Shown piece after piece: positions 6,768 through 14,211 of a stretch of 14,528 bases of DNA. Position 1 is the stretch's first letter, and every line of letters begins with the position of its first letter. Under the pieces are notes generated by a model, which was not told the origin of the DNA, did not search any database, and worked only from the letters and a program-made list of their open reading frames with translations. Location of the stretch: contig DOIX01000324.1 of the NCBI GenBank assembly GCA_003511885.1, positions 1 to 14,528 on the forward strand, read 5' to 3'. A program made the position numbers and the translations under genes. The stretch is from Cyanobacteria bacterium UBA11153 (GTDB lineage: Bacteria > Cyanobacteriota > Cyanobacteriia > Cyanobacteriales > Coleofasciculaceae).

Positions 6768-9347
6768 ATGAATCAATCTCAACCCTTACCATACCATTCT
6801 ATAGAGAAAACCAGCTTCCACAAATCCATCCGCAGTATTTACCAAACACCCATTGCCTTAGCAGTATTACTCCTCGGCTTAATTCTAACAGGTTTCTCCT
6901 GGCAATACACAAAGCGAAACATAGAAAGAGAAACGACAGCTCAGATGGATAAACAAGTTAAGGAAGCAACCATATCCATCCAAAACCGCATTCAAGTCTA
7001 TCTGAATACATTTTACGCAGGAAAAGGATTCTGGATCTCAGAAAATCTTAATGTTCCCTACAACAAATGGCAAATTTTTGTAACAACTCTGGAGTTAGAA
7101 AAACGTTATCCTGGTATTAATGGACTAGGATTTATCCGTTATATCCCGAAAAATCTGAAAGAATACGAAAAAAAAGTCAGACAAAATAACAATAAAATAG
7201 AAAAAATATATCAAAATTATACAGTTTATCCTCAAGGGAAACGCCCTGACTATTTTGTCATAGAATATTCCGAACCAATCCAGAAAAATAGACAAGCAAT
7301 TGGTTTAGATGTTGGACACGAAACCGTGCGCCGCAAAGGAGTTGAGAGAGCAAGAGATACTGGAAATCCAGCCGCTACAGGAAGAATTATCTTAGTTCAA
7401 GATAAAGATAAAACACCAGGATTTCTCATGTACCTACCCATCTATCGTCCCGGGATGCCAATTAATACTATAGAAGAAAAAAAAGCAGCTTTTTTTGGGT
7501 TTATTTATGCACCTTTCCGAGTTCTGGATTTAGTGGAAGAAGGATTGCCAAAATCGGTGAAACAAAACTTCGACTTGGTTATCTATAACGGCAAGGATTT
7601 AATGTATGGAAAACCAGACAATCTCTCTTATCATCAGACTCCCTCTCATCCCCGATATTATCGAGAAATTGTCATCGACGTAGCTGGAGAAACTTGGAAT
7701 TTATATTTTACCAGTAAATCCAATCTCACTGTTGCTCGCGATAATTTGCCCCCAATTGTTTTAGCCGTTGGTACTCTCACAAGTTTATTACTTTTTGGCA
7801 TTATTTTATCTTTATCTATGGCTTATCGTCAAACCAAAGCAGCTAAAGAAATCTCTGATGCTGCCAAAGAAGCGGCGGAGACTGCTAACAAGGCAAAAAG
7901 TATATTTTTGGCAAACATGAGTCACGAATTACGAACTCCCCTCAATGCGATTTTAGGCTTTAGCCAAATCATGAATCGCGACTCCTCCCTCAAAGAAGAG
8001 CAAATAGAAAATTTGAGTATTATTAGTCGCAGTGGCGAACATTTACTCTCTTTAATTAATGATGTCCTAAACATGTCGAAAATTGAGGCAGGTAGGACAA
8101 TCTTAACTCCCAATATATTCGATATTTATGAAATGCTAAATATTATCGAAGAAATGTTTCAATCCAGAGCAGAAGCTAAGGGAATACAGCTTATATTTAA
8201 TTGTGACTTGGATATTCCTAAATATGTATTCGCAGACGAAAGCAAACTGCGGCAAATATTAATTAACTTACTAAGTAATTCCATTAAATTTACTGAAGAG
8301 GGTAAAGTAACCCTGCGAGTATTCCTAGGAAATAGCACCGAAGTTGACTCCAATAAAGAACTAATTAATTTTGAAGTCGAAGATACAGGATATGGGATTA
8401 AACCAGAAGAATTAAAAACACTATTTGATACTTTTGTCCAAACAGAAACAGGTCGTCATTCTCAAGAAGGTACAGGTTTAGGATTAGCGATTAGCCAAAA
8501 ATTCGCCCAACTGATGGGAGGAAAAATTACCGTTAGCAGCACCTTTGGTAAGGGGACAATATTTCGCTTTGATATTCCAGTAGAGATAGCTAAAAGCTCA
8601 GAAATTAAATCAACCCAGCCAACAAGTAGAGTTATTCATATCGCACCTAACCAACCTACATATCGTATTCTAGTTGTTGACGATAGATGGGAAAATCGGC
8701 AAGTTTTAAGCAAATTACTAAGAGCAGTAGGCTTCCAAGTCAAAGAAGCTGTCAATGGAGAAGAAGCAGTTACCATTTCCGAGAATTGGCAACCTCATCT
8801 CATTTGGATGGATATGCGAATGCCCGTCATGAATGGCTACGAAGCGACCCAAAGAATTAAAGCCACACAACAGGATATAATAATTATAGCTCTCACAGCA
8901 AGTGCCTTTGAAGAAGAGCGATCGCAAATTCTTGCCCATGGCTGTAATGACTACTTGCGCAAACCCTTTCAGGAGTCTGTCATCTTTGCCAAAATGGCTC
9001 AATATCTGGGAGTAGAATATATCTACGATCCCCAAATCATTAAAACTCAATCACTTGAGATCCTTCAAACCGATAAAGAAGAAATACCAACAGAGGGATC
9101 CCTTCTCCTAGAAATTTCTCAAATGCCCCTGGAGTGGGTAGCACAACTTCACCAGACAGCCAATCAACTCAATGTCAAGCGCACTTTAAAGCTAATTCAA
9201 CAAATTCCACCAGAATATTCACAACTTGCAATCGCACTCACCAACTGGGTTAATGGCTTTCACTTTGACGAAATCTCTAATTTAACTCAAACAATACTCG
9301 ATCGACATGGGCATGGTGAATCGGAAATTAGAAATCGGGAATACTGA
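6768..9347 (+). CDS. CHASE-domain hybrid sensor histidine kinase
   Basis: This is a membrane-bound two-component sensor of 859 residues. A first membrane span at about 27-46 and a second at about 329-352 flank an extracytoplasmic CHASE domain (YPGINGLGFIRYIP at 114-127, EYSEPI at 166-171, GFLMYLPIY at 218-226). After a helical linker comes HisKA with phospho-acceptor H386 in SHELRTPLNAILGF. The ATPase domain follows, with N box LINLLSNSIKF (498-508), DTGYGI (539-544) and GTGLGLAI (568-575). The receiver domain has acidic D638/D639, phospho-acceptor D682 in WMDMRMP, and K732. All catalytic residues are present. A C-terminal helical tail (about 780-845, MPLEWVAQLHQ onward) is of a kind common after receivers in cyanobacterial kinases. 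The ligand is unknown. The receiver-kinase 298 bases downstream is a likely partner. No ribosome site is clear. The last residues lie in heptamer-like sequence (9321-9348). Confidence 0.94.
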   Translation: MNQSQPLPYHSIEKTSFHKSIRSIYQTPIALAVLLLGLILTGFSWQYTKRNIERETTAQMDKQVKEATISIQNRIQVYLNTFYAGKGFWISENLNVPYNKWQIFVTTLELEKRYPGINGLGFIRYIPKNLKEYEKKVRQNNNKIEKIYQNYTVYPQGKRPDYFVIEYSEPIQKNRQAIGLDVGHETVRRKGVERARDTGNPAATGRIILVQDKDKTPGFLMYLPIYRPGMPINTIEEKKAAFFGFIYAPFRVLDLVEEGLPKSVKQNFDLVIYNGKDLMYGKPDNLSYHQTPSHPRYYREIVIDVAGETWNLYFTSKSNLTVARDNLPPIVLAVGTLTSLLLFGIILSLSMAYRQTKAAKEISDAAKEAAETANKAKSIFLANMSHELRTPLNAILGFSQIMNRDSSLKEEQIENLSIISRSGEHLLSLINDVLNMSKIEAGRTILTPNIFDIYEMLNIIEEMFQSRAEAKGIQLIFNCDLDIPKYVFADESKLRQILINLLSNSIKFTEEGKVTLRVFLGNSTEVDSNKELINFEVEDTGYGIKPEELKTLFDTFVQTETGRHSQEGTGLGLAISQKFAQLMGGKITVSSTFGKGTIFRFDIPVEIAKSSEIKSTQPTSRVIHIAPNQPTYRILVVDDRWENRQVLSKLLRAVGFQVKEAVNGEEAVTISENWQPHLIWMDMRMPVMNGYEATQRIKATQQDIIIIALTASAFEEERSQILAHGCNDYLRKPFQESVIFAKMAQYLGVEYIYDPQIIKTQSLEILQTDKEEIPTEGSLLLEISQMPLEWVAQLHQTANQLNVKRTLKLIQQIPPEYSQLAIALTNWVNGFHFDEISNLTQTILDRHGHGESEIRNREY

Positions 9348-9645
9348 AATATTGTACCAATGTGAATCAGGATGAACAATCTAAGTTTCGATCGATTCTG
9401 TAACGTAAAGATTGAGAGTTGTATCCATAAATTGATAACAGAGCTTGGTTTGAGAATCAGGAACGAATAAAGATTCCCTAAAAAACAAAAACCAACCACC
9501 AAAAACCAACTATAGCAATCGCTAAGGCGGTTAAGACACTCTCAATTGCTTGTGAATTACTCAAGCCCTTGATTCTACTGCCTTCTTCCCCTAACCCCTA
9601 GCAAGATTGCCCCTAGTCCCTAACTACACCAATAGCCAACCACAA
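9348..9645. other. Intergenic region between the two kinases
   Basis: These 298 bases hold no convincing gene. The first part is AT-rich, with an A/C-rich patch (about 9480-9510), and the second half is hairpin-repeat copy 1 (9511-9620). No consensus promoter pair was identified. A weak heptamer-like series (TCGGAAA, TTAGAAA, TCGGGAA, TACTGAA; 9321-9348) crosses the stop of the upstream kinase gene. Confidence 0.5.
9511..9620 (+). repeat. Hairpin-led dispersed repeat, copy 1
   Basis: It begins TATAGCAATCGCTAAGGCGG and shares with copies at 10999 and 13951 the blocks GGCGGTTA(A), CTCAATT, CTTGATT, CTTCTTCCC and CCCTAGTCCCT. The leading arms AATCGCT (9517-9523) and GGCGGTT (9526-9532) pair fully as RNA if two G-U wobbles are allowed. 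The right part runs into a possible TTG start of the receiver-kinase gene. Confidence 0.75.
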
Positions 9646-10965
9646 GTGAATAACAGTCAATCTGAACTAAATAAAGGAAATATCCTCATCGTTGACGATC
9701 AACTAGATAGCCTTCGTTTGCTAACTAATATACTAAGCGAACAGGGGTATGAAGTAAGTAGCGCCATTAGTGGTGTCATGGCATTAAAGACATTGCCAGC
9801 AATTGCACCAGATCTAATTTTATTAGATGTCAATCTGCCCCACATGAATGGCTATACAATTTGTGAAAAACTCAAAAGCGACCCCAATACATGGGATATT
9901 CCCATAATCTTTATTAGCGCATTGGACAATACCTTCGATAAAGTCAAAGCCTTTCGCGTTGGTGGCTCAGACTACATTACTAAGCCATTTGAGGTGGAAG
10001 AAGTTTTAGTAAGAATTGAGAATCAATTACATAATATTCGCCTTAAAAAACAACTGCAAATTTCCGAAGCGAAGGAAAGAGAAAGAGCTGAACAACTTGC
10101 CCTAGCTTTAGAAAAAATCCAAAATGCTCAATTCAAATTCCACATAGAAAAAATGTCCAGCTTAGGACGTATGGTAGCTGGAATTGCCCATGAAATTAAC
10201 AATCCAGTTAGCTTCATTATTGGCAACATTCCCTATGCTAATCAATACATCGAAGAGCTATTCAGCTTATTAGAACTTTATCAAAAATTATTGCCGCAAA
10301 CAACCAGAGAAATCCAACAAGAAATCGAAGATATTGACTTAGATTTTATGAGATCTGACTTACAGAAACTCTTAAATTCTATGAAGGTAGGATCGGATCG
10401 CATCGGGGAACTTGTCAGATCCTTGCGACAATTCGCCCGACTTGATGAAGCTCAGATTAAGACAGTAGATATTCATCAAGGTATTGATACTACGCTAATT
10501 ATTTTACAGCATCGCCTCAAAGCTCAAGGCAATCGCCCTCGTATTCAAATTATTAAAAACTACGATGAATTGCCGAAGGTCGAGTGCTTTCCTGGTTTAA
10601 TTAACCAGGTATTTATGAATGTCTTAACTAATGGTATTGATGCTCTAGAAGAGGAAATGGAAACAGAGCAAACATCTAATTTTATTCCCAGAATTTCCAT
10701 TAGTACCAAGCAACTAAACAGTCAATTTGTGACAATTTCCATTACTGATAACGGAACAGGAATTTCCGAATCAGTACAAAACCTGATCTTCGATCCATTT
10801 TTTACCACTAAAGATATTGGTAAAGGCACGGGCTTAGGGCTTTCCATTAGCCATCAAATTATTGTCAACCAACATGGCGGAAAAATATACTTCACCTCCA
10901 AAGAAGGAAAAGGAGCAGAATTTGTCATTCAACTGCCCATTCAACACCAAACTTCATCCCACTAA
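9646..10965 (+). CDS. Receiver-histidine kinase (REC-HisKA-HATPase)
   Basis: This is a soluble two-component protein with no membrane segment. From the GTG at 9646 (439 residues) the order is receiver (acidic D17/D18 in ILIVDDQ, phospho-acceptor D61 in LLLDVNLP, K113 in ITKPF), a coiled-coil linker rich in Glu/Arg/Ala (about 135-165), HisKA with H182 in GIAHEINNPVSF, and an ATPase domain with N box (N325/N329 in FMNVLTNGIDAL), DNGTGI (368-373) and GKGTGLGLSI. All key residues are present. The open frame extends to a TTG at 9607, but those 13 codons lie mostly in repeat DNA, so the GTG is preferred; neither has a clear ribosome site. Having the receiver first suggests that it accepts phosphate, plausibly from the CHASE hybrid kinase upstream. 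The stop is in a CCACTAA heptamer array. Confidence 0.92.
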   Translation: MNNSQSELNKGNILIVDDQLDSLRLLTNILSEQGYEVSSAISGVMALKTLPAIAPDLILLDVNLPHMNGYTICEKLKSDPNTWDIPIIFISALDNTFDKVKAFRVGGSDYITKPFEVEEVLVRIENQLHNIRLKKQLQISEAKERERAEQLALALEKIQNAQFKFHIEKMSSLGRMVAGIAHEINNPVSFIIGNIPYANQYIEELFSLLELYQKLLPQTTREIQQEIEDIDLDFMRSDLQKLLNSMKVGSDRIGELVRSLRQFARLDEAQIKTVDIHQGIDTTLIILQHRLKAQGNRPRIQIIKNYDELPKVECFPGLINQVFMNVLTNGIDALEEEMETEQTSNFIPRISISTKQLNSQFVTISITDNGTGISESVQNLIFDPFFTTKDIGKGTGLGLSISHQIIVNQHGGKIYFTSKEGKGAEFVIQLPIQHQTSSH

Positions 10966-10986
10966 CCACTAACCACTAACCACTAA
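10959..10986 (+). repeat. Heptamer array CCACTAA x4
   Basis: Four perfect CCACTAA units are present. The first supplies the TAA stop (10963-10965) of the receiver-kinase gene. Successive units place TAA in all three frames. The motif differs from the TTGAYAG and TAGGGAA families, so it is a separate array type doing the same thing at a gene end. Confidence 0.9.
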
Positions 10987-10998
10987 CCTATCATTCAA

Positions 10999-11105
10999 TA
11001 TAGCAACCCCCAGGGCGGTTAAGATATTCTCAATTCCTCAACCCCTTGATTTTACAGCTTTCTTCCCGAGCCAATAGCAAGAAAGTCCCTCGCTATCCCT
11101 TATAC
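10999..11105 (+). repeat. Hairpin-led dispersed repeat, copy 2
   Basis: It begins TATAGCAACCCCCAGGGCGG and aligns with the copies at 9511 and 13951 through GGCGGTTAAGA, CTCAATTCCTCAA, CCCTTGATTTTAC, CTTTCTTCCC and CCAATAGC. The arms AACCCCC (11005-11011) and GGCGGTT (11014-11020) form the hairpin with one mismatch. It lies just after the receiver-kinase gene and before the 3' end of the convergent radical SAM gene. Confidence 0.8.
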
Positions 11106-11125
11106 TCCCACAGCTTATTAACCTC

Positions 11126-12703
11126 CTAAACAGGAAGCAATTTTTTCAGAGATTCCACCTGTCTTGCCATCGGCGCACTCAAAGCCTCTTCTAAATCAGC
11201 ACAACCCAATCTTTCTTCCAGAATCTTCATCACTTCCCGCCCAAAATCATGGGGATTTTGCCGCCAAGCTTCCAGACAAACCTCACCAAAAAAAGAGCCT
11301 AAAGGCTCCGGATTCCACAGGAGTTTTTTTGCTGTCCAAGGCATGAGACTCATCGGGTTATAATCCCGCGATAGGATATTATTTTCAAAAGCATATTCTT
11401 CTAAATGCGTATGAGGTTGTAACCCAATAAAAAAGATAGCAGGTTCAACCTTATCCACCCCAAAAATTCTCTCCAATTCTCGGTGGTAAGCAATAGTTTG
11501 GCGAATCGTGTCAAAAGTTTCGTCAATCACATTAAAAGAATAGTTTACAGATACTAAATCATTAAAACCAGCCTCCTTTAAATCGCGACAGTTTTGCAAT
11601 ACCGTCCTAAGATTATAGCCCATCCGCATCTTCCGGACTAATTCCTGAGAACCACTAGTAATCCCAATTTCAAAATAATTCATCCCTGTTTTAGCCATAA
11701 GCTGACATAATTCAGGAGTGAGATTATCAGCACGGATATAAGCAGCCCAATGAATATCTTTCATCCCAGAGTCCAGGATTTTTTGCAATAACTCAACAGC
11801 ATCTTTAATAAATTTTCGTGCCGGGATAAACTGAGCATCAGTAAACCAAAAATTGCGAATCCCCCTGTCATAAAGTTGGCGCATTTCCGCTACAACTTCA
11901 TCCGCCGGATTAATCCGTACCTCCTTCCCTTCTACCACAGTATAGACACAGTAACAGCAATTATGAGGACAACCCCGTTTAGTTTGCACCCCGATGTAAA
12001 AATCATCCTCTTGTAAGTAATAATCAAAACTAGGCCAAATCTGTTGGATGTAGTCGTAATTACAGGCAGTTTTTTCAATGGGAGTCGGGCTTTCATGAAT
12101 CATCCGCGATCGCGGTTTACTCTCCCCAACCACATAACACCTTTCATCGTCAAACTTTTCGCCCCGCAGGAGTTTTGCCAGCAAAGTCTCACCTTCCCCA
12201 ACCGAAACAATTGTCCCCACAGGTAGCTGACTTTCCAACTGCTCGTAGAATACACTCACAGCTCCACCCCCTACCATAGTTCTGGCATCCCGATTGTATC
12301 GACGGGCACGTTTTAGCCCTCGTTTAATCAACCCCACATTCCGCCACAGTTCATGATAGTAAGATACCGCCAAACGCAATCCTCCCAATGCTCCGCGCAA
12401 CTTCAGCAAAGGATTCCGAGCATAGTAAAACTCAAAAGCATTTTGCAGCGGGTTACCCCCTCGTCCCCCTACTGGCGCATAAATTTGAATATCCCGCCAA
12501 GAAAATACCAACAGCGTCGGTTGAAACTCGTCGATACAACTATCAAGGGCACTAGCAAAATCCAGAGGAGGTATAGTCCCCAAGTCAAAAATCCATTGTT
12601 CAACTTCTGGAAACAGCTTATGAACGCAATCTGCCAAATAAACAACCCCAATCGGGAAGATTGGGTTACAGGGAAGGCGAACGTAGAGTATTTTTTCAGC
12701 CAT
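11126..12703 (-). CDS. B12-binding-type radical SAM protein
   Basis: This 525-residue radical S-adenosylmethionine protein has an N-terminal Rossmann-like region of the cobalamin-binding kind (about 1-195; LLVFSWRD at 64-71, VGGGAVSVF at 144-152, VGEGE at 168-172). The classical DxHxxG cobalamin-ligand motif is not visible, so cobalamin, if bound, would not use that histidine. The radical SAM core begins with GCPHNCCYCVY; C245, C249 and C252 form the CxxxCxxC cluster motif. It continues with FWFTDAQFIP (285-294), an IRADNLTPEL segment (323-332) and EIGITSGSQELVRKM (345-359), typical of this superfamily's barrel. It is cytosolic, without signal or span. The substrate is not identifiable; methyl transfer or ring chemistry on a cyanobacterial metabolite or pigment is possible but unproven. 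No clear ribosome site precedes the ATG. It is divergent from the DUF1830 gene. Confidence 0.9.
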   Translation of the reverse strand: MAEKILYVRLPCNPIFPIGVVYLADCVHKLFPEVEQWIFDLGTIPPLDFASALDSCIDEFQPTLLVFSWRDIQIYAPVGGRGGNPLQNAFEFYYARNPLLKLRGALGGLRLAVSYYHELWRNVGLIKRGLKRARRYNRDARTMVGGGAVSVFYEQLESQLPVGTIVSVGEGETLLAKLLRGEKFDDERCYVVGESKPRSRMIHESPTPIEKTACNYDYIQQIWPSFDYYLQEDDFYIGVQTKRGCPHNCCYCVYTVVEGKEVRINPADEVVAEMRQLYDRGIRNFWFTDAQFIPARKFIKDAVELLQKILDSGMKDIHWAAYIRADNLTPELCQLMAKTGMNYFEIGITSGSQELVRKMRMGYNLRTVLQNCRDLKEAGFNDLVSVNYSFNVIDETFDTIRQTIAYHRELERIFGVDKVEPAIFFIGLQPHTHLEEYAFENNILSRDYNPMSLMPWTAKKLLWNPEPLGSFFGEVCLEAWRQNPHDFGREVMKILEERLGCADLEEALSAPMARQVESLKKLLPV

Positions 12704-12794
12704 AGTCAGTTTTATGTTAAGGAATTTGTCTTTATATTAAGTCTAATCAAGATTTCTCATTTATAACAAGGATACCGCCCATGCTGTTCGTAGT

Positions 12795-12810
12795 AGGCGA
12801 TTTATCGCCT
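12795..12810. repeat. Perfect palindrome AGGCGAT-TT-ATCGCCT
   Basis: Seven-base arms are separated by TT. It contains half-HIP1-like GCGAT sequence and resembles small intergenic palindromes dispersed in cyanobacterial genomes. It lies about 100 bases from the radical SAM start and 200 from DUF1830. There is no T-run, so it is not a typical terminator. Confidence 0.6.
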
Positions 12811-12954
12811 CCATACCCTAACTACTGATTTGCGTGCCACAAAAAACACATAACCCAAACCAACCACCCATTTCCACTCGATCTCCTCTTGGCTAAGGGC
12901 ACGATCCATATCAACAAGGGTTGGTAGTAGAGTTTACAACAAGTTGGGGATCGC

Positions 12955-13003
12955 AAGTGCTAACCTAAATCAGGTAATAAAAAAATCACTTCATTTAGCA
13001 CTT
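12955..13003 (+). promoter_or_regulatory. Inverted repeat AAGTGCTAA / TTAGCACTT before DUF1830
   Basis: Arms AAGTGCTAA (12955-12963) and TTAGCACTT (12995-13003) are perfect complements over nine bases with a 31-base AT-rich loop, ending eight bases before the DUF1830 ATG. It could be a leader hairpin that occludes ribosome entry or a split operator. No Shine-Dalgarno is present, so the 3' arm occupies that position. The function is inferred from position and symmetry only. Confidence 0.4.
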
Positions 13004-13011
13004 TTGCAGTT

Positions 13012-13386
13012 ATGGCTCAAATTCTAGATCCCCTCCCTTCTCATAACCAAGATTACATTCTCTGCTGCTACGTCAATGCCACCAGCCAGATTCAGATTGC
13101 CCGCATCACCAATGTCCCCAATTGGTATTTTGAGCGAGTTGTTTTTCCAGGGCAGCGGTTGGTGTTTGAAGCCCTGCCAGCCGCTCTTTTAGAAATTCAC
13201 TCCGGAATGATGGCTTCTTCAATTCTTTCAGATACCATCCCTTGTACTCGCTTATGCGTAGAGCAATACAATCAGCCCAGTACCGAGTCAGTCATAGAAT
13301 CTTTTGATAATAAACAATCTATAGAAACTATCGAAGAGAAAAACCCCGTAGCCCCAGAAACTTTAGCCTTTGCTGCTCTTCGCTAG
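13012..13386 (+). CDS. DUF1830 family protein
   Basis: This small cyanobacterial protein of unknown function has 124 residues. Residues 15-84 carry the DUF1830 signature: YILCCYVNATSQIQIARITN (15-34), then NWYFERVVFPGQRL (37-50), FEA (52-54), and LEIHSGMMAS with ILSDTIPC (60-78). The remaining 40 residues are acidic, polar and probably disordered. There is no membrane span or signal. The ATG has no ribosome site; instead an inverted repeat ends eight bases upstream, a possible control point. The stop TAG falls in TAGGGAA/TAGGGAG heptamers. The DUF4079 gene follows after 117 bases of purine- then pyrimidine-rich repeat, and the two may be co-transcribed. Confidence 0.85.
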   Translation: MAQILDPLPSHNQDYILCCYVNATSQIQIARITNVPNWYFERVVFPGQRLVFEALPAALLEIHSGMMASSILSDTIPCTRLCVEQYNQPSTESVIESFDNKQSIETIEEKNPVAPETLAFAALR

Positions 13387-13397
13387 GGAATAGGGAG
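13384..13397 (+). repeat. TAGGGAA/TAGGGAG heptamer pair and purine tract
   Basis: Two heptamers of the family seen at 5131 supply the DUF1830 stop and lead into a nearly pure purine tract that continues to about 13434 on the plus strand. Only two clean units are present, so on its own this would be weak. The match to the other family copies supports it. Confidence 0.55.
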
Positions 13398-13436
13398 AAG
13401 TGAGAGAAGAGGGGGAAGTGAGGGAAGCAAAAATGT

Positions 13437-13490
13437 CTCTCTTGTCTCCCTCCTCTCCCTTGTCCCCCTCCTCTCCCTTGTCCCCCTCCT
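13437..13490 (+). repeat. 18-base pyrimidine tandem repeat x3
   Basis: CTCCCTTGTCCCCCTCCT occurs exactly at 13455-13472 and 13473-13490, with a two-mismatch copy at 13437-13454, followed by CTCCCCACTCCCC up to the DUF4079 ATG. The strand is almost all pyrimidine and directly follows the purine tract, so the transcript could fold back on itself. CCUCCU in each unit mimics the anti-Shine-Dalgarno sequence. Confidence 0.9.
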
Positions 13491-13503
13491 CTCCCCACTC
13501 CCC

Positions 13504-13947
13504 ATGGACTTACCTTCTTTTCTCTGGCTGTGGAAAATAGCGGCTTGGTCAATGGGCTTGTCGCTATTTGCCTATTTATTACTGGCGATTACAGGTAGTT
13601 TAATCTTCTCCTCCCGCCAATCTCAAACTCCCAAACCGCAGTGGTTAAGACTTTCCCACTACACGATTGGCTCAATTATGGTCGGTCTCGTTTTGCTACT
13701 GCTAGGTATTGGGATAGTCGGTACAATCGGTCATTATGGTAAATTGGGGCATTCCGGACATTTCATCGCGGGCTGGTCTGTAGTAGTATTAGTTTTGGTA
13801 TCAGCCGGGAGTGCCACCCAAATTAGGGGGCATCGACATTGGGTACGTGGAGTTCATGTCGGGACAAATATTGCTCTGTTCCTGGGATTAGCCTGGGTTT
13901 CCTTCACAGGTTGGCAGGTAGTGCAAAAATTTTTATCAGAATCGTAG
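13504..13947 (+). CDS. DUF4079 family membrane protein, cytochrome b561-like
   Basis: This 147-residue integral membrane protein has four predicted helices at about 12-35, 54-76, 87-105 and 119-141. The pattern and the FLWLWKIAAWSMG start resemble DUF4079, a cyanobacterial family with a cytochrome b561-like fold. Histidines at 52, 77, 83, 86, 110, 112 and 118 lie at or near helix ends. Paired helix histidines would bind heme in a b561 protein, but which are ligands cannot be told here. A role in membrane electron transfer is inference. Immediately upstream of the ATG is a pure C/T leader with no Shine-Dalgarno. An alternative start is not obvious, because no other ATG occurs before M17. A perfect hairpin follows the stop. 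Confidence 0.82.
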   Translation: MDLPSFLWLWKIAAWSMGLSLFAYLLLAITGSLIFSSRQSQTPKPQWLRLSHYTIGSIMVGLVLLLLGIGIVGTIGHYGKLGHSGHFIAGWSVVVLVLVSAGSATQIRGHRHWVRGVHVGTNIALFLGLAWVSFTGWQVVQKFLSES

Positions 13948-13950
13948 CCA

Positions 13951-14056
13951 GAAAACCGCCAGGGCGGTTAATTAAGACATTATAAATTCCTCAAACCCTT
14001 GATTTTACGGCTTTATTCCCGATCCAATAGCCCCTAATCCCTAGTCCCTTGCTATA
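13951..14056 (+). repeat. Hairpin-led dispersed repeat, copy 3
   Basis: This copy has the best hairpin: AACCGCC (13954-13960), AG, GGCGGTT (13963-13969), a perfect 7-base stem seven bases after the DUF4079 stop. It continues with blocks shared with copies 1 and 2: AATTCCTCAAA, CCCTTGATTTTACGGCTTTA, TTCCCGATCCAATAGC and CCCTAGTCCCT. There is no T-run after the stem, so if it ends transcription it is not by the simple intrinsic mechanism. Confidence 0.8.
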
Positions 14057-14211
14057 ATTGTCCGCTGTTCGTGACGTTATAGCTGTCAATACCAATCTGG
14101 GGGTGGCTGTAGTAAAATTGAACTCCTAAATTATTTCAGCCGAGCAACGCTGATAAATATTAGTATTGTGATTGAGAGTAACCAACGCCAAATTTTTCCT
14201 AGGATGTACAG

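Larger units (their letters stand above)
12704..13011. other. Divergent intergenic region, radical SAM / DUF1830
   Basis: These 308 bases contain no convincing gene. They hold a perfect 7-base hairpin (12795-12810), an A/C-rich stretch (about 12840-12880) and a 9-base inverted repeat just before the DUF1830 start (12955-13003). Promoters for both divergent genes must lie here, but no convincing -35/-10 pair was picked out by eye. Confidence 0.6.

Noticed and set aside
12353..12766. 137-codon plus-strand open frame opposite the radical SAM gene
   Set aside because: It is antisense to a gene with clear motifs and has no recognisable domain.
3416..12864. Exact 16-base match CATAACCCAAACCAAC at 3416-3431 and 12849-12864
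   Set aside because: The sequence around it does not align, and an A/C-rich 16-mer can recur by chance in C-rich intergenic DNA.
13328..13552. Minus-strand Gly/Arg-rich 74-codon open frame
   Set aside because: It is generated by the 18-base pyrimidine repeat and overlaps two real genes.
14053..14058. TATAAT as a -10 promoter element for the last gene
   Set aside because: No -35-like sequence lies 16-18 bases upstream, it sits at the end of a dispersed repeat, and it is about 150 bases from the start codon.
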